Below, one piece after another: positions 34,878-45,331 of a stretch of DNA of 64,000 nt. Below the pieces are notes generated by a model, which did not search any database, was not told the origin of the DNA, and saw only the letters and a program-made list of their open reading frames with translations. Position 1 is the first letter of the stretch; each line of letters opens with the position of its first letter. Origin of the DNA: Paenibacillus sp. DMB5 (GTDB lineage: Bacteria; Bacillota; Bacilli; Paenibacillales; Paenibacillaceae). The stretch is from contig NZ_LRAC01000031.1 of NCBI RefSeq assembly GCF_001517085.1, positions 1 to 64,000 on the forward strand, given 5' to 3'. The position numbers and the translations under genes were made by a program.

Positions 34878-36926
34878 TTATAGCAGGGCTTTAACGCGGC
34901 TGACTACATTTTCTACTGTAAAGCCATATTCTTTCATTACGATATCGCCAGGCGCGGAAGCGCCGAAGGTAGTGATACCGAGAATGTCGCCCTGATCGCC
35001 TGTGTAACGCTCCCAGCCGAAGGTTTGTGCCATTTCCACTGCCAGACGAGCCTTAACTTCAGGCAGGATAACGGAATCACGGTAAGCTTTGTCCTGTTTC
35101 TCGAACAGATCCCAGCTCGGCAAGCTGATTACACGTACATCGATGCCTTCTTCAGCCAGCGCTGCCTGAGCTTTTACAGCCAGCTGTACTTCGGAACCTG
35201 TAGCAATAATCTGTGCCTGCGGAGTACCGTTCTTGGCATCGGACACAACGTATCCGCCACGTTTGATGTTCTCACGTACGCCTTCTACAGTTCCGGCAAG
35301 GATCGGCAGATTCTGGCGGGTAAGCACCAGTGCCACAGGGTTAGCAGTGTTCTCAAGCGCATATGCCCAAGCCGCGGATGTTTCGTTGGCATCAGCCGGA
35401 CGGATTACAGTCAGACCCGGAATAATGCGCAGGGAAGCCAACTGCTCGATTGGTTCATGTGTAGGACCGTCTTCACCGACAGCGATACTGTCATGAGTCA
35501 GGACATAGGTTACCGGCAGCTTCATGATGGATGCCAGACGGACAGCCGGACGCAGGTAATCGGTGAATACGAAGAACGTTCCGCCGAATACTTTGAGACC
35601 GCTGTGCAGGGCAATCCCGTTCATTGCAGCAGCCATACCGAATTCACGTACGCCGAAATAGATGTTGCGGCCGTCATAGGATTCGGAAGTAAACTGGGTC
35701 AGGCCTTTCAGGTGAGTCATTGTGGAGCTCTCAAGGTCAGCAGAACCGCCCACGAGCTGCGGAACTCCGGCTGCCAGTCCGTTCAGTGCATTACCGGAAG
35801 CAACGCGGGTGGACACGGCTTTGTCTTCTGCTGTGAAGAACGGAAGCTGTGCATCCCAGCCCTCAGGAAGCTCACCGCTGATTGCTGTTTCGAACTGTGC
35901 TGCCAGCTCTGGATAAGCTGCTTTGTAGGCTGCAAATTTCTCGTCCCAGGCTTTATTTGCGGCAATCCCTTTTTCCTTCACTTCAGCAAAACGTGCACGT
36001 ACTTCATCCGGTACAAAGAAGTCCTCTTCATATACCCATTTGTAGAAGTCTTTAGTCAGCTTCGCTTCGTCAGCGCCCAGCGGGGAACCGTGAGTACCGC
36101 CATGGCCGCCTTTACCTTGTTTGTTCGGGCTTCCGTAGCCGATAACCGTTTTAACTTCGATCAGGGTAGGCTTGCTTGTATCTGCCTGTGCATCAGCAAT
36201 AGCCTGTCCCAGCGCCGGCAGATCGTTACCGTCCTCAACGCGCAGAACCTGCCAGCCGTAAGCTTCAAAACGCTGTGCAACATTCTCGGAGAATGCCAGG
36301 TTCAGCTTGCCGTCGAGCGAGATATCATTGGAATCGTACATTACAATCAGCTTGCCCAGCTTGAGGTGTCCTGCCAGGGAGGCGGATTCGGAGGAGATAC
36401 CTTCCATCAGGTCACCGTCGCCGCAGATTGCGTACGTATAGTGGTCGATTACGTTGTGATTGTCTTTATTATAAGTAGCTGCCAGCTGAGCTTCAGCCAT
36501 AGCCATACCTACTGCCATACCGATACCTTGTCCCAGCGGACCGGTAGTCGCATCAACACCTGCAGTGTGACCGAACTCAGGATGGCCTGGAGTCAAGCTT
36601 CCCCATTGGCGGAACTGCTTCAGTTCTTCCATCGGCAGGTCGTAGCCGCTCAGGTGCAGCAGGCTGTACAGCAGCATAGAGCCGTGTCCCGCGGACAATA
36701 CAAAACGGTCACGGTTAACCCATGTCGGGTGATCTGGATTATGATTCATTGTTTTGGCAAACAGTTGGTAACCCATCGGTGCGGAACCCATCGGCATACC
36801 CGGGTGGCCGGAGTTAGCTTTTTCGATAGCATCGATAGCGAGCGTACGGATCGTAGTGATCGCCAGGTTATCCACCGTCGAATTTTCTTCCTTATGGATT
36901 GCTTGCTCTTTTGCCTGCTCAGTCAT
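34878..36926 (-). CDS. tkt: Transketolase
   Basis: Thiamine-diphosphate enzyme of the pentose phosphate pathway. 682 residues, normal. Seen: [20 protein letters not shown], the ThDP motif [19 protein letters not shown] ending in N of [29 protein letters not shown], the pyrimidine-binding domain [17 protein letters not shown], and [19 protein letters not shown]. Own promoter upstream; ppnP follows. The opposite strand shows a 634-codon open frame that is only a shadow. Confidence 0.97.
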   Translation of the reverse strand: MTEQAKEQAIHKEENSTVDNLAITTIRTLAIDAIEKANSGHPGMPMGSAPMGYQLFAKTMNHNPDHPTWVNRDRFVLSAGHGSMLLYSLLHLSGYDLPMEELKQFRQWGSLTPGHPEFGHTAGVDATTGPLGQGIGMAVGMAMAEAQLAATYNKDNHNVIDHYTYAICGDGDLMEGISSESASLAGHLKLGKLIVMYDSNDISLDGKLNLAFSENVAQRFEAYGWQVLRVEDGNDLPALGQAIADAQADTSKPTLIEVKTVIGYGSPNKQGKGGHGGTHGSPLGADEAKLTKDFYKWVYEEDFFVPDEVRARFAEVKEKGIAANKAWDEKFAAYKAAYPELAAQFETAISGELPEGWDAQLPFFTAEDKAVSTRVASGNALNGLAAGVPQLVGGSADLESSTMTHLKGLTQFTSESYDGRNIYFGVREFGMAAAMNGIALHSGLKVFGGTFFVFTDYLRPAVRLASIMKLPVTYVLTHDSIAVGEDGPTHEPIEQLASLRIIPGLTVIRPADANETSAAWAYALENTANPVALVLTRQNLPILAGTVEGVRENIKRGGYVVSDAKNGTPQAQIIATGSEVQLAVKAQAALAEEGIDVRVISLPSWDLFEKQDKAYRDSVILPEVKARLAVEMAQTFGWERYTGDQGDILGITTFGASAPGDIVMKEYGFTVENVVSRVKALL

Positions 36927-36969
36927 TAAAATAATCCTCCTCTAAATCAAGAATGTCATTTTGACTATT

Positions 36970-36999
36970 ATTGTATCACTAATGTGGAAGCATTACCAA
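36970..36999 (-). promoter_or_regulatory. Sigma-A-type promoter for tkt
   Basis: Minus strand TTGGTA, 18 bases, TACAAT, 44 bases before the tkt start. Confidence 0.6.
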
Positions 37000-37104
37000 T
37001 TGTTTTTGCAAAACACAGGCTTTCAACAGCTTATATTCTGCTGATTCCCGCCGGATTATGCACTGGCCGCACACAGAAACATCATCTAATCTGCACATCA
37101 CATA

Positions 37105-37159
37105 CTGGTCTCAAGACCAGGTACTTAGCCTTTAGTCCAGTTTCAGGTTAAGACTAAAG
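37105..37159 (+). promoter_or_regulatory. Two adjacent inverted repeats, possible operators
   Basis: CTGGTCT-CA-AGACCAG at 37105-37120 and CTTTAGTC-N14-GACTAAAG at 37130-37159, both perfect. They end about 95 bases before the YiiX-like start and resemble binding sites of dimeric response regulators (two-turn spacing). The regulator is unknown. Confidence 0.45.
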
Positions 37160-37255
37160 TTTGTTTCCCGGAGACGGATTATACAGTAAGATGAAGTTAC
37201 CTAACGAGGATTTTACCGGATTATCCATAACTTCCAGCAGAAAGGAATCTTGAGC

Positions 37256-37894
37256 ATGAATGCACGCAAAAACATTTATATCGTACTGACCGGAACGGGC
37301 ACCGCCTTCAGCGGATTAATCAAATGGTTCACCAAAGCTGAGTTGAATCATGCTTCGATTGCCTTTGACCGGGAACTGCAGGAGGTCTACAGCTTCGGCC
37401 GGAAAAAAGTGCATAACCCGTTTGTGGCCGGACTGATCCGCGAGCATTTTGACCATCCTTTTTACAGTACGGCGGATTGCGCGGTCTATGAGATGAATGT
37501 GAGTCTTGAGGAATACGATACCATGTACAACCATGTACAGGGCATGATGGAGAACCAGAAGCGCTACAAATATCACCTGCTTGGCCTGATCGGAGTACTG
37601 CTGAACGTAAAATTCAACCGCGAGGACGCCTATTTCTGCTCCCATTTTGTCGCTTCTGTCTGTGAGGAGGCTTCCTGCCGGCCCGTGGCCAAGCCCTCCT
37701 ACTTTGTCACACCTGAGGATTTCGCTGAATCCCTGTGCGCAAGTAAAATATACAGCGGTAAACTGTCCTATTATATGCACCTAACACAAGGTAACACCTA
37801 CATAAACACAGCAAAAGTAACTGCCTCTTCCACAGCAGCATCAACCGCACGCAGACTTCTGCTGGCAGAAGAACGGGCCGAGGGAATCGTTTGA
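37256..37894 (+). CDS. YiiX/NlpC-P60-like putative cysteine peptidase
   Basis: About 212 residues, no signal peptide. Possible catalytic residues of a permuted papain-like fold: His in TKAELNHASIAFD near residue 35 and Cys in EDAYFCSHFVASVCEEA near residue 125, the same order as in YiiX-type proteins. It could be an amidase or peptidase on cell-wall or lipid substrates; not certain. ATG at 37256 with AAAGGAAT upstream; a TTG at 37250 is also open. Ser/Thr/Ala-rich C-terminal tail. Preceded by two inverted repeats; no operon partner. Confidence 0.7.
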   Translation: MNARKNIYIVLTGTGTAFSGLIKWFTKAELNHASIAFDRELQEVYSFGRKKVHNPFVAGLIREHFDHPFYSTADCAVYEMNVSLEEYDTMYNHVQGMMENQKRYKYHLLGLIGVLLNVKFNREDAYFCSHFVASVCEEASCRPVAKPSYFVTPEDFAESLCASKIYSGKLSYYMHLTQGNTYINTAKVTASSTAASTARRLLLAEERAEGIV

Positions 37895-37942
37895 AGATTC
37901 GTCCTCAGCCCGTGTTATAAGGCTATACGCCAGCACAATCCG

Positions 37943-40900
37943 CTATTTTATCCGGTGACTTTGAAAATAATCCTGCCAGTCCCCCTGAATGGTCACCGTT
38001 ACCGTATCTGTTTTGGTGCTATATGCATTCCTTGCTGTAAAAGTAAACGTGACCGGCCCGTCGGGCAGCCTTTCGAATGATGAATCATACAGCTCACCGC
38101 TCCACAGCGTCTTGCCGCTGTCATTCGGGGTCAGCATGGTCCGGTACCCTCCCGTCATCGCGACCTCAATTGTATCCGGCATCCCTGTTGCGTTCGAATG
38201 CAGCACGAAGCTCTCTCCCGCCCAGAATACGCTGTAGCTCCGCGGACTCTCTGCTGTCCCGCTTCTTTTCAGATTATAAGCCTGACGGTTGTTATTCCAT
38301 TCCGCCGTATGGCGCACAGCACCTTGTACAGACAGCAGATTGACCATAAAATACTTGCGCGGAGACACACTGCTCCAGTTAAATCCGTCATACACCTCAA
38401 CCTCCACGGCGTATTTCTGGTTCTCTGTTAATGCACCGGCCGGGATCTGCCACTCCTCTACGGAGGAAGTCTGTTCTCCTGACTGTACAGTAACAGCCCC
38501 GGTAGCCAGATTAATGACTTTCACTTTATAGCGCTGCTGCGCATCCCCGTCCTCATCCTCATAGTCCCATTTCAACACAGGAGTCAGTGTATTAACAACC
38601 GTTGGAGCGGTCTGACTGCTGCTTCCCGGATAAGTGATGTTAGCTGCAGGAATGCGGTTTGCCACTGTAATCGTCTGTGTCAGCTCTCTACTGAGCCCCA
38701 ACGAATCTGTTACAACCTGCCGCAAGATAAAGGTTCCGTTAGTGCTGAACTGCTTGGTGAATGTACTTAGCGTGCTGGCCAGCCCTTCTGGTCCGCCGGA
38801 CGGTTTTAAATAATATTGGTAGCTGATGCTGTCGCCTGCAGGTATATCAGAATCTGTCGCCGTTCCTTGAATGGTCAGTGTATCCGTACGATAGATCAGC
38901 GAACGGGCAGCATTACGGCCAGTGTCTGTTGTAAGTGTAAACCCGGGCTGCGGCGGATTGTCGATGATGAATGCCTTCTCATTGGAGACTTCCGACCAGG
39001 AGTTCATCGAGTAAACCCGCCCCAATACAGTAAAGAGCTTAAACCTTTCAAAGGTCCCATTCGGCACCTGATATTGCCTTATCGTGCCGCTGCTATCTGG
39101 AGCTTCTACCGCTTTGGCCAAAATGCTGTCCTTGGTGTAAAACTCAAGTGTGTATTTTTCCTGCGGATCACTCTCCGGATCGATGTAAGTCCAGGCAATT
39201 GTTGGATCACCTGCAATGCTGGTATCGATTATAGTCGGGCTGATTACAGTGCCAGCCGGGGACGTGAGAGTCATAGAGGGCTTCAGATTTTCCCGAACAG
39301 TGACTTTGAGGCTGGCCACGTTAGATTTTGCACCAATCTGGTCGGTTACCCAATGCTCCACCGTATATATTCCGGTATGGTGGAAATTCACATCGATTGA
39401 TTTATGATTGCGAAGGATACTGGCCTGCCCCTCGCTGTCGATGATCCTCCAATAATACTGCAGGCTGCTTGCATCTGAGCTGTCAAGATCGGTTGCTCCG
39501 GAAGTAAAAGTCCTCGCGATGTACTGCGTGGCTTCCGCAGGTCCAGACAGCTCGGCTGTAGGGACATGATTCAGTATTTCAAACATCCGGGTAGCATAAG
39601 CCTCCTGGCTGCCATCCGATACGTTAAGCCTCATTTCCCAGTCCCGTGATATAGCAGCCTTATCTGTTATGCCAAGCCCGCTAATCAGATTTCGGATGAC
39701 TACATTCTGGTTCCGTGTGCTGCCGCTGTATATATAACTGCTGTTACCTTTACGGCCGTACCAGGTGTAGGCCAGTGCATCACCGTCTGCATCCGGATCA
39801 GGAGTCGTATTTTCCATCGCCACAATATCATCACGGTACACTTGTGCAGGCATGTTGAATTGCGCTACCGGTTTTTGATTGATGACATTTGCCCATTGCG
39901 CGTAGTAGTCGGACCATGCTCCTCTGTTATCTCTTACCCTCAGGACAACCTGATAACTTCCTGCTCCGTAGCTAGTTAAGCTTGGCGGAATAGTAAACGC
40001 GCCGTAGTGGTAGTACACCTGGGTTCCATTTTTGCGGATTACCCATTCGTAGGTGTCCAGGTAATCATTGTCGGGGTCATATGATTTATCTGTTATTGCC
40101 GTGCTCTTTCGGTAACTCACATTAATCGGATCGATAATGAAGTTTGCAACCGGCGGTAAATTGGCACCTGTACCCAGAACCTGAGATGTCCAGTCGGACC
40201 AGACGCCGATACTAAGCGGCCCGTCCATATCTCTGACACGTAAACGTATTTCGTAGCCATCATTAGTTGGCCGAGCATTCAGCTGCCCATCATTCCAGGA
40301 TTCATTGCCCACTTTCCGCCACTGCCATTGCCGATCAATTAGCCCCTTGTTATATGCAGTTGTATGGTCAATATCATAAGAATTATCAGTAATTTGAATA
40401 CTGTTTCCGATAAGCTTAGCTGCAAAAAGAGCAGTTGGCTTCCGATGGATAAGAAAGGTAAGCGATGACTCATTGTCTCTGCTCCATTTTCTAAATTCAT
40501 CAAAACTATCTCCTTGCGGGTTATCCTTGACTTGAACAATTGCATTATATACACCAGGGTAAGCAAATGATGTGTACATTGTTGAACGCCATAAACCAGA
40601 ATCAGAAAGGGTTCCTAAAGGATTGTCAAAGAAAGTCGGGTCATGATCATATCTAAATCGGGTTGAATATTGTGGATCACTTTCATAGTCCTTATAAGAC
40701 GTACCAATCTCAAACTGTGAATTGATTAAATAGTAGTTTTTATTGAGCAGTTTGTTTTTTACGCTGAATGTGAATTGCCCGCTCGCTTTATAGTTTCGCC
40801 TATCTACTACTGTAACAGACCCCGTATAACTGCCTGGCGGTAAGGAATCATTAACGGCATCTATAGGGACAGTAAATTGCTGGGCAGTGTATGAGTTATA

Positions 40901-41854
40901 GATTTTGATCCGGCGGTAATACACATTTGGGACCTCTACGATGACATCCAGCTCTTCATTATCCGGATCTTGCGCATAACCGGTAACATTCAGAATATTT
41001 TGTCCGTCCACATTATAAAGCGTGGCTCCGTTTTGAGTGGTCAAATTAAGCGTAGGTGGTGAATTCACTTCAAGCTTAGCTTCTACTTTATCTATCAGAG
41101 GATAAGTGTTGCTGGGTCCGTTATACAGAACATCTTGAAATTTAAAATTTGTACGTATCACTTTGGGATCATTTATTAATAGACGGTTATTAAGCCAATC
41201 TCGAACTGAATAGTCATTAACATAGTAAGCAGCCTGTATCGTCTTTTCCGTGTATACATGTGGTGTTAAAGCTTCGTTATAAAATGTGTTTGGGTATCTG
41301 TGATATACATCAAAGAATGGTCCTGGGTTTGGTATTGTAGTCGCTGCCCCATATGCGTAATAGTAAGGAGCAGCAAAATTTTCTTCTATTAATCCACTCG
41401 TACTTTGAAAATCTCCGATAATCCACTGATCTACCAATATTTGTGAATAGCCGTAAATGTTATTAAACCCCCAGGAAGAATCTGGATCTCTTTTAACCCG
41501 GTCTATATTGATGGACATATTGATTTCTGACATATCATAAGTCAGTTGCCTCGTCACCCGGTTGAACTTTATGTTTGTAATTTTAAAGCTGCTACGGTGG
41601 GCGGTAATTGTAGATTCAATATATTGTGACCATTGTGCCCAGCTATCCGTATTCCCATCTTCTACAAACCGTGGGGTAACATAAGTCCCATTAAACTCCG
41701 GAATCTCCACATCCATAAAGTTGACGATTGTAGTGTCAGCAGCATTTACTTCAGTCTCTGGCATGTACGGGATCATTGATGTAAACATAGCAAAGCATAA
41801 AATGATTTTGCCAATTAATCTATATACAGATGATTTCTTTCGCTCTTCCACCAA
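37943..41854 (-). CDS. Giant secreted protein with multiple PKD/Ig-like modules
   Basis: 1303 residues, the largest gene of the window. N-terminal signal peptide (YRLIGKIILCFAMFTSMIPYM, cleavage likely near VNAADT). The first ~270 residues are a unique domain coded by AT-richer DNA. After that come at least seven ~90-residue beta-rich modules, each opening with a PP or KP motif: SPPTLNL, RKPTALF, NLPPVANF, QKPVAQF, HVPTAEL, NLKPSMTL, NPPQPGF, RIPAANI. Several carry the PKD-type SYDPDND or PDPDADGD core. No LPXTG or C-terminal membrane anchor. Start is TTG (or GTG 41851) behind AAGGGAT. Last gene of the divergent Tad-like locus; probably a surface or pilus-associated adhesin. Confidence 0.82.
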   Translation of the reverse strand: MVEERKKSSVYRLIGKIILCFAMFTSMIPYMPETEVNAADTTIVNFMDVEIPEFNGTYVTPRFVEDGNTDSWAQWSQYIESTITAHRSSFKITNIKFNRVTRQLTYDMSEINMSINIDRVKRDPDSSWGFNNIYGYSQILVDQWIIGDFQSTSGLIEENFAAPYYYAYGAATTIPNPGPFFDVYHRYPNTFYNEALTPHVYTEKTIQAAYYVNDYSVRDWLNNRLLINDPKVIRTNFKFQDVLYNGPSNTYPLIDKVEAKLEVNSPPTLNLTTQNGATLYNVDGQNILNVTGYAQDPDNEELDVIVEVPNVYYRRIKIYNSYTAQQFTVPIDAVNDSLPPGSYTGSVTVVDRRNYKASGQFTFSVKNKLLNKNYYLINSQFEIGTSYKDYESDPQYSTRFRYDHDPTFFDNPLGTLSDSGLWRSTMYTSFAYPGVYNAIVQVKDNPQGDSFDEFRKWSRDNESSLTFLIHRKPTALFAAKLIGNSIQITDNSYDIDHTTAYNKGLIDRQWQWRKVGNESWNDGQLNARPTNDGYEIRLRVRDMDGPLSIGVWSDWTSQVLGTGANLPPVANFIIDPINVSYRKSTAITDKSYDPDNDYLDTYEWVIRKNGTQVYYHYGAFTIPPSLTSYGAGSYQVVLRVRDNRGAWSDYYAQWANVINQKPVAQFNMPAQVYRDDIVAMENTTPDPDADGDALAYTWYGRKGNSSYIYSGSTRNQNVVIRNLISGLGITDKAAISRDWEMRLNVSDGSQEAYATRMFEILNHVPTAELSGPAEATQYIARTFTSGATDLDSSDASSLQYYWRIIDSEGQASILRNHKSIDVNFHHTGIYTVEHWVTDQIGAKSNVASLKVTVRENLKPSMTLTSPAGTVISPTIIDTSIAGDPTIAWTYIDPESDPQEKYTLEFYTKDSILAKAVEAPDSSGTIRQYQVPNGTFERFKLFTVLGRVYSMNSWSEVSNEKAFIIDNPPQPGFTLTTDTGRNAARSLIYRTDTLTIQGTATDSDIPAGDSISYQYYLKPSGGPEGLASTLSTFTKQFSTNGTFILRQVVTDSLGLSRELTQTITVANRIPAANITYPGSSSQTAPTVVNTLTPVLKWDYEDEDGDAQQRYKVKVINLATGAVTVQSGEQTSSVEEWQIPAGALTENQKYAVEVEVYDGFNWSSVSPRKYFMVNLLSVQGAVRHTAEWNNNRQAYNLKRSGTAESPRSYSVFWAGESFVLHSNATGMPDTIEVAMTGGYRTMLTPNDSGKTLWSGELYDSSFERLPDGPVTFTFTARNAYSTKTDTVTVTIQGDWQDYFQSHRIK

Positions 41855-41871
41855 TACCTATCCCTTCTCCA

Positions 41872-44123
41872 TTACCATGACCAATCTGAGGTCGGAGGAC
41901 GATTTTCAACCGTTACAATTCGTTCGAGTACCGGCTGCGTATCAGTATTCGCAGATTTGCGATCTGCCGCAGTCACAAAGGCATCTATCGTAGGCTGCCC
42001 AAATTCTTCTGTCACGGTTAGCCGGATCTCGTATCTGCCCACTTTTGTCGGATAAAAATTAATGCGGTCAAGGTTAGCGTTATTTATTTGAACCCATGCT
42101 TCTCCTGTGAAATTACCGTTGTTATCCGAATCATAGCGATATTCCCAGACTCTTTTTGCCAGATAGTCGTAGTCAGGTGAAACGGTGAAGTCCTCCAGAG
42201 TTACACTTGCCTTATTTCCATTGTCCGGATCACGGTAGACTATTAATGGCATGGAAATGTACGGTACAGGCGCTTCGTCAGGGGCAACCGTGAACGTCCA
42301 CGAAGTTGTTCCGGAGTAGCCGGCAGTATTTTCAACATACAGGGCAGCCTTGTACTGACCAGGCGTTTTCATCAAGACATCTATTTCTTTTACCCCTACA
42401 AGACTTCCACTATATTTGATATCTGCATTGGTTCCGCCAGAGACTGCGGTGATTGTAAAGCGTGTACTGCCTTCTATGATTGGGAAATCATCGGATATGT
42501 TCTTAGTTCCGTTCCGTATTGTTATCTTCCGATTCTGTTTCAAAGTTCCCAGGAGTTCGATTTTTGCTTTTGGTGCAGGAGCTACTACCTTAATGTCGCG
42601 TGTGGTAGTGGATGTAAGACCATCATTATCTGTAACTGTAAGCGTGATGGTTTGCGTAGTGTCAATGGAGTCTAGGCCGTATGAGGTATCACTAGACTTG
42701 CCGTATAATGCAAGATTTACGTTAGGATGCTGCCAGGAGTACTTGACGATTGTACCGTCAGGATCGAAGGACCCGGCTCCGGATACGATGAACTTTTCAC
42801 CGGCAACTACTTGGTCAGGCATAGTGATTCGGGCAATCGGCGGTTTACCGGTAGCCGGTGTGGGTGTAGGAATAGGTATACTACTTGGCGGTGGACCGTT
42901 ATAGGTTCCAGCATTAATGGTAAAGTTCTCACTTAATGATGATATGCTTCCGTCTGCCGTAACCACCGGCTTAGCAAATCTTACAGTTACGGTCAAAGTG
43001 TAATTCTGAGTAAATTCAGGCTGTGTGGCAGCTTCTTGTTTTGAAATGGTGAAATCAAATTGCCGCTCACTGGACAGCACCTTTGCCGTATCTTTTTTGG
43101 TGACTAAAGATGCATCATCACCTGTCTTTTTGGCATAAAAAACCCATTCCAGGATGTTTGATGTATCGGTGTAAGCAGCTAGAGTTCCTTTCAGGGACAA
43201 CTTTACCGGCACGGCCTTATCCGCGTACTTCTCCGGATTTGGGTTAGGGGTAAGTAATCCGACCTCGCCGGTTAAGGTGGGCTCTGTAGGTAGTTTGTAA
43301 TCGAAAGTAACAGTACCTGCATAACTGTATGTAGTAACTTTTGCGGTGGCCTTGTAGTAGTACGTAACAAAAGCAGAGTATCTTCTACCTTCCGCAACAC
43401 CGGAAAGACCACCAACTTCTTCTTCTGTGAATGGCATAGAGTTAGGAATCCAGTAATTTATAATAACTCTGTTATTTTTAAATTTCGGCTCCCCTTTTAA
43501 ATAGCCACTTTTATCGATAACTTCCGCTTCGACGGTTGATTGAATAACATCTCCGGAATCGATCACCTCAGTTTTGAGCCATGGTACCATTTTAAATATG
43601 CTGTATCTTGAGGAGGGCCTGCACTAATGACTGTAGAAGGTGGGTTTTGAGATGGAACTCCATCAGTTGCCAGAACATCCCGGTGCGCATTGTTCACATC
43701 ATTTTTTTCATCGTACTCATTAATTTGCCAGCGTCTTCCATCCGAATATAACCAAATGGAGTTATATATATTGGCTTTGTATTGTTCCCCATAAGAAGCT
43801 CTATAACCTTGTACATCAATTGTTTTAGTAGTTTGGTTCCCTTTGAGATTGAGTTTAATCTTCCCATCAGTAAGAGAAGGATTTCCCACTGGTGTATTAT
43901 TGCCAGTGTATTTTATGGTACTTGTTACAATCGACGAAGGTGCAACTCCACTAGGTAAATCTAATGAAAATGACTTTGCACTATTATCAGAGCCTGTTAG
44001 CCCTGTTGAAACTGGAATAGTAATTGATGCAGTATTTAAGTCAGCTGCAAACGTAAATTGTGGAACACTTGTAAGTACAATAGCCAATAACATTAAAGAT
44101 AAGATAACTTTGCTATTTTTCAT
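41872..44123 (-). pseudogene. Secreted PKD-containing protein of the divergent Tad-like locus, with an apparent -1 frameshift
   Basis: Two open frames (44123 to 43563 and 43590 to 41872) join into ~750 residues if one A is added to the four-A run (plus strand T run 43571-43574): WYHGSKL becomes WYHGSKTEVIDSGD. The N-terminus has a signal peptide (SKVILSLMLLAIVLTSVPQFTFA). The C-terminal part has a Pro-rich linker (PSSIPIPTPTPATGKPP), a PKD module (GAGSFDPDGTIVKYSW) and further beta-rich modules, ending ENRPPTSDWSW. It precedes the giant PKD protein by 17 bases and is probably a surface component. I recognise no family for the N-terminal half. Confidence 0.75.
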
Positions 44124-44131
44124 AACAGGAT

Positions 44132-44752
44132 CTATATTTCCTCTACAATATATTTTTCTGCAAATGCCCCATTAAAAAATAAATTAATCCGAAAATAATT
44201 GAAATTTGCTTTGTAGTAATAGGCTTGATAAGATGACAACTGTTCTCCAGGATTGAGTCTTATCCAGCTTACTGCAGATTTATCATTAAGCTTAACTGGC
44301 GCAGGTCTATAAACAGGATCAAGAGATTTTAAGTTCTGAAATTTCAGAGACCACTTTTCACCACTATTAGAAGTATTAAGAACTACATTACTATTATTTT
44401 TCACAGTAAATTTTGTCCATACCATATATTTTGGATCAGTCACCAATCCACTTTCTTCTCCGTATTTGTATGTCTTCCGTAAAGCCACTGCTTCCTTTGA
44501 CTTAAAATCAAAAATCATTATTTTCTCTAGCGTATAACTCAGCCCACCAGCCGTAAGAGTAACAGGCAGCTCAACATCCTTCTTCAGCCCATACTTAAAC
44601 AAATTATCCGTCATAACTGTGGCTGCAGGTTTGGCGGAACTGGGAGCTGCAGCTGCGGCAGTGACCCGACTATTCTGTACTCCCCCACCCATTGAGAGCA
44701 GCTGACTCAACAACAATACCGCTGCAGTTACTTTAACAATCGACTTTTTCAT
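44132..44752 (-). CDS. Secreted protein of unknown function in the Tad-like locus
   Basis: 206 residues with a Sec signal peptide (KKSIVKVTAAVLLLSQLLSM then Ala-rich). The mature part has a DUF4352-like beta pattern: VELPVTLTAGGLSYTLEKIMIFDFKSKEA and YMVWTKFTVKNNSNVVL, resembling domains that stabilise surface proteins; the assignment is weak. Only eight bases separate its stop from the following secreted protein. AT-rich compared with the ATPase genes upstream. Confidence 0.7.
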   Translation of the reverse strand: MKKSIVKVTAAVLLLSQLLSMGGGVQNSRVTAAAAAPSSAKPAATVMTDNLFKYGLKKDVELPVTLTAGGLSYTLEKIMIFDFKSKEAVALRKTYKYGEESGLVTDPKYMVWTKFTVKNNSNVVLNTSNSGEKWSLKFQNLKSLDPVYRPAPVKLNDKSAVSWIRLNPGEQLSSYQAYYYKANFNYFRINLFFNGAFAEKYIVEEI

Positions 44753-44813
44753 AATAATATCCCCTTTAATGTTTTTAGATTTAACTGCCGGCTTGAGCTA
44801 ATGAATCCCCCGC

Positions 44814-45311
44814 CTAGTCCCCCATCCTATACTCCTGCACCGCCGGTACAATGATGGCTTCTTGAACTTTTGAGCGGGAGATCAGGACCGGGTGCTGTGT
44901 CTCGATGACGGCGATGACCGAGGGGCCTTGTATGTATTTGGTGATGCCGTAGGTACTGTCTTCGTAAAGGAACGGAAAAGACGCTCCGGTTGAATCATCG
45001 ACAATGTCAAATTTCATAATCTTCACTTGTGTTTGCAGCCTGCTGCCCGTGATAGGGGATAAGCTGTCGTCAAGTCCGAGGTTTAACTGCAGTGACTCCC
45101 GGAAGGTGTTGTACGCTTCAGCGGGATCAATGATCAGGCGTCCCCGTACACGCTCGGCTTCATTAAGCTCCTGTGATGCATCGTGTACAGCCATGTTGTT
45201 GGCATCTTTCAGCATGCTGCGCACCATGTCCCACTCCTGATTTTGAATCTGAAAAAACCAGGAGTAGACAAAGATCAGCAGGACAAAGGCCAGTTTGATT
45301 ATGTAGTCCAT
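44814..45311 (-). CDS. TadE/TadF-like membrane-anchored pseudopilin-like protein
   Basis: About 165 residues. N-terminal membrane segment (MDYIIKLAFVLLIFVYSWFFQIQNQ) followed by a helical MVRSMLKDANNMAVHDASQEL, the size and layout of TadE/F minor pilins. The C-terminal part is a small beta-rich domain ending VPAVQEYRMGD. Start taken as ATG 45311; a TTG at 45335 overlapping the previous stop is also possible. It is adjacent to another protein of similar layout, as TadE/TadF pairs usually are. Confidence 0.7.
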   Translation of the reverse strand: MDYIIKLAFVLLIFVYSWFFQIQNQEWDMVRSMLKDANNMAVHDASQELNEAERVRGRLIIDPAEAYNTFRESLQLNLGLDDSLSPITGSRLQTQVKIMKFDIVDDSTGASFPFLYEDSTYGITKYIQGPSVIAVIETQHPVLISRSKVQEAIIVPAVQEYRMGD

Positions 45312-45331
45312 AGCTCGGAACCATTCCTCAA

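Larger units (their letters stand above)
36927..37255. other. Intergenic region between tkt and the YiiX-like gene (329 bp)
   Basis: Holds the tkt promoter (36970-36999) and two inverted repeats (37105-37159). The part 37000-37104 shows nothing I can name. Confidence 0.5.

Noticed and set aside
35025..36929. 634-codon open frame on the plus strand opposite tkt
   Set aside because: Low-complexity Cys/Ser/Arg-rich translation with no motif; it is the shadow of the strongly biased tkt codons on the other strand.
43563..43590. Two separate genes at 44123-43563 and 43590-41872
   Set aside because: The second frame has no ribosome site at its ATG, and one added base fuses both into a continuous secreted protein.
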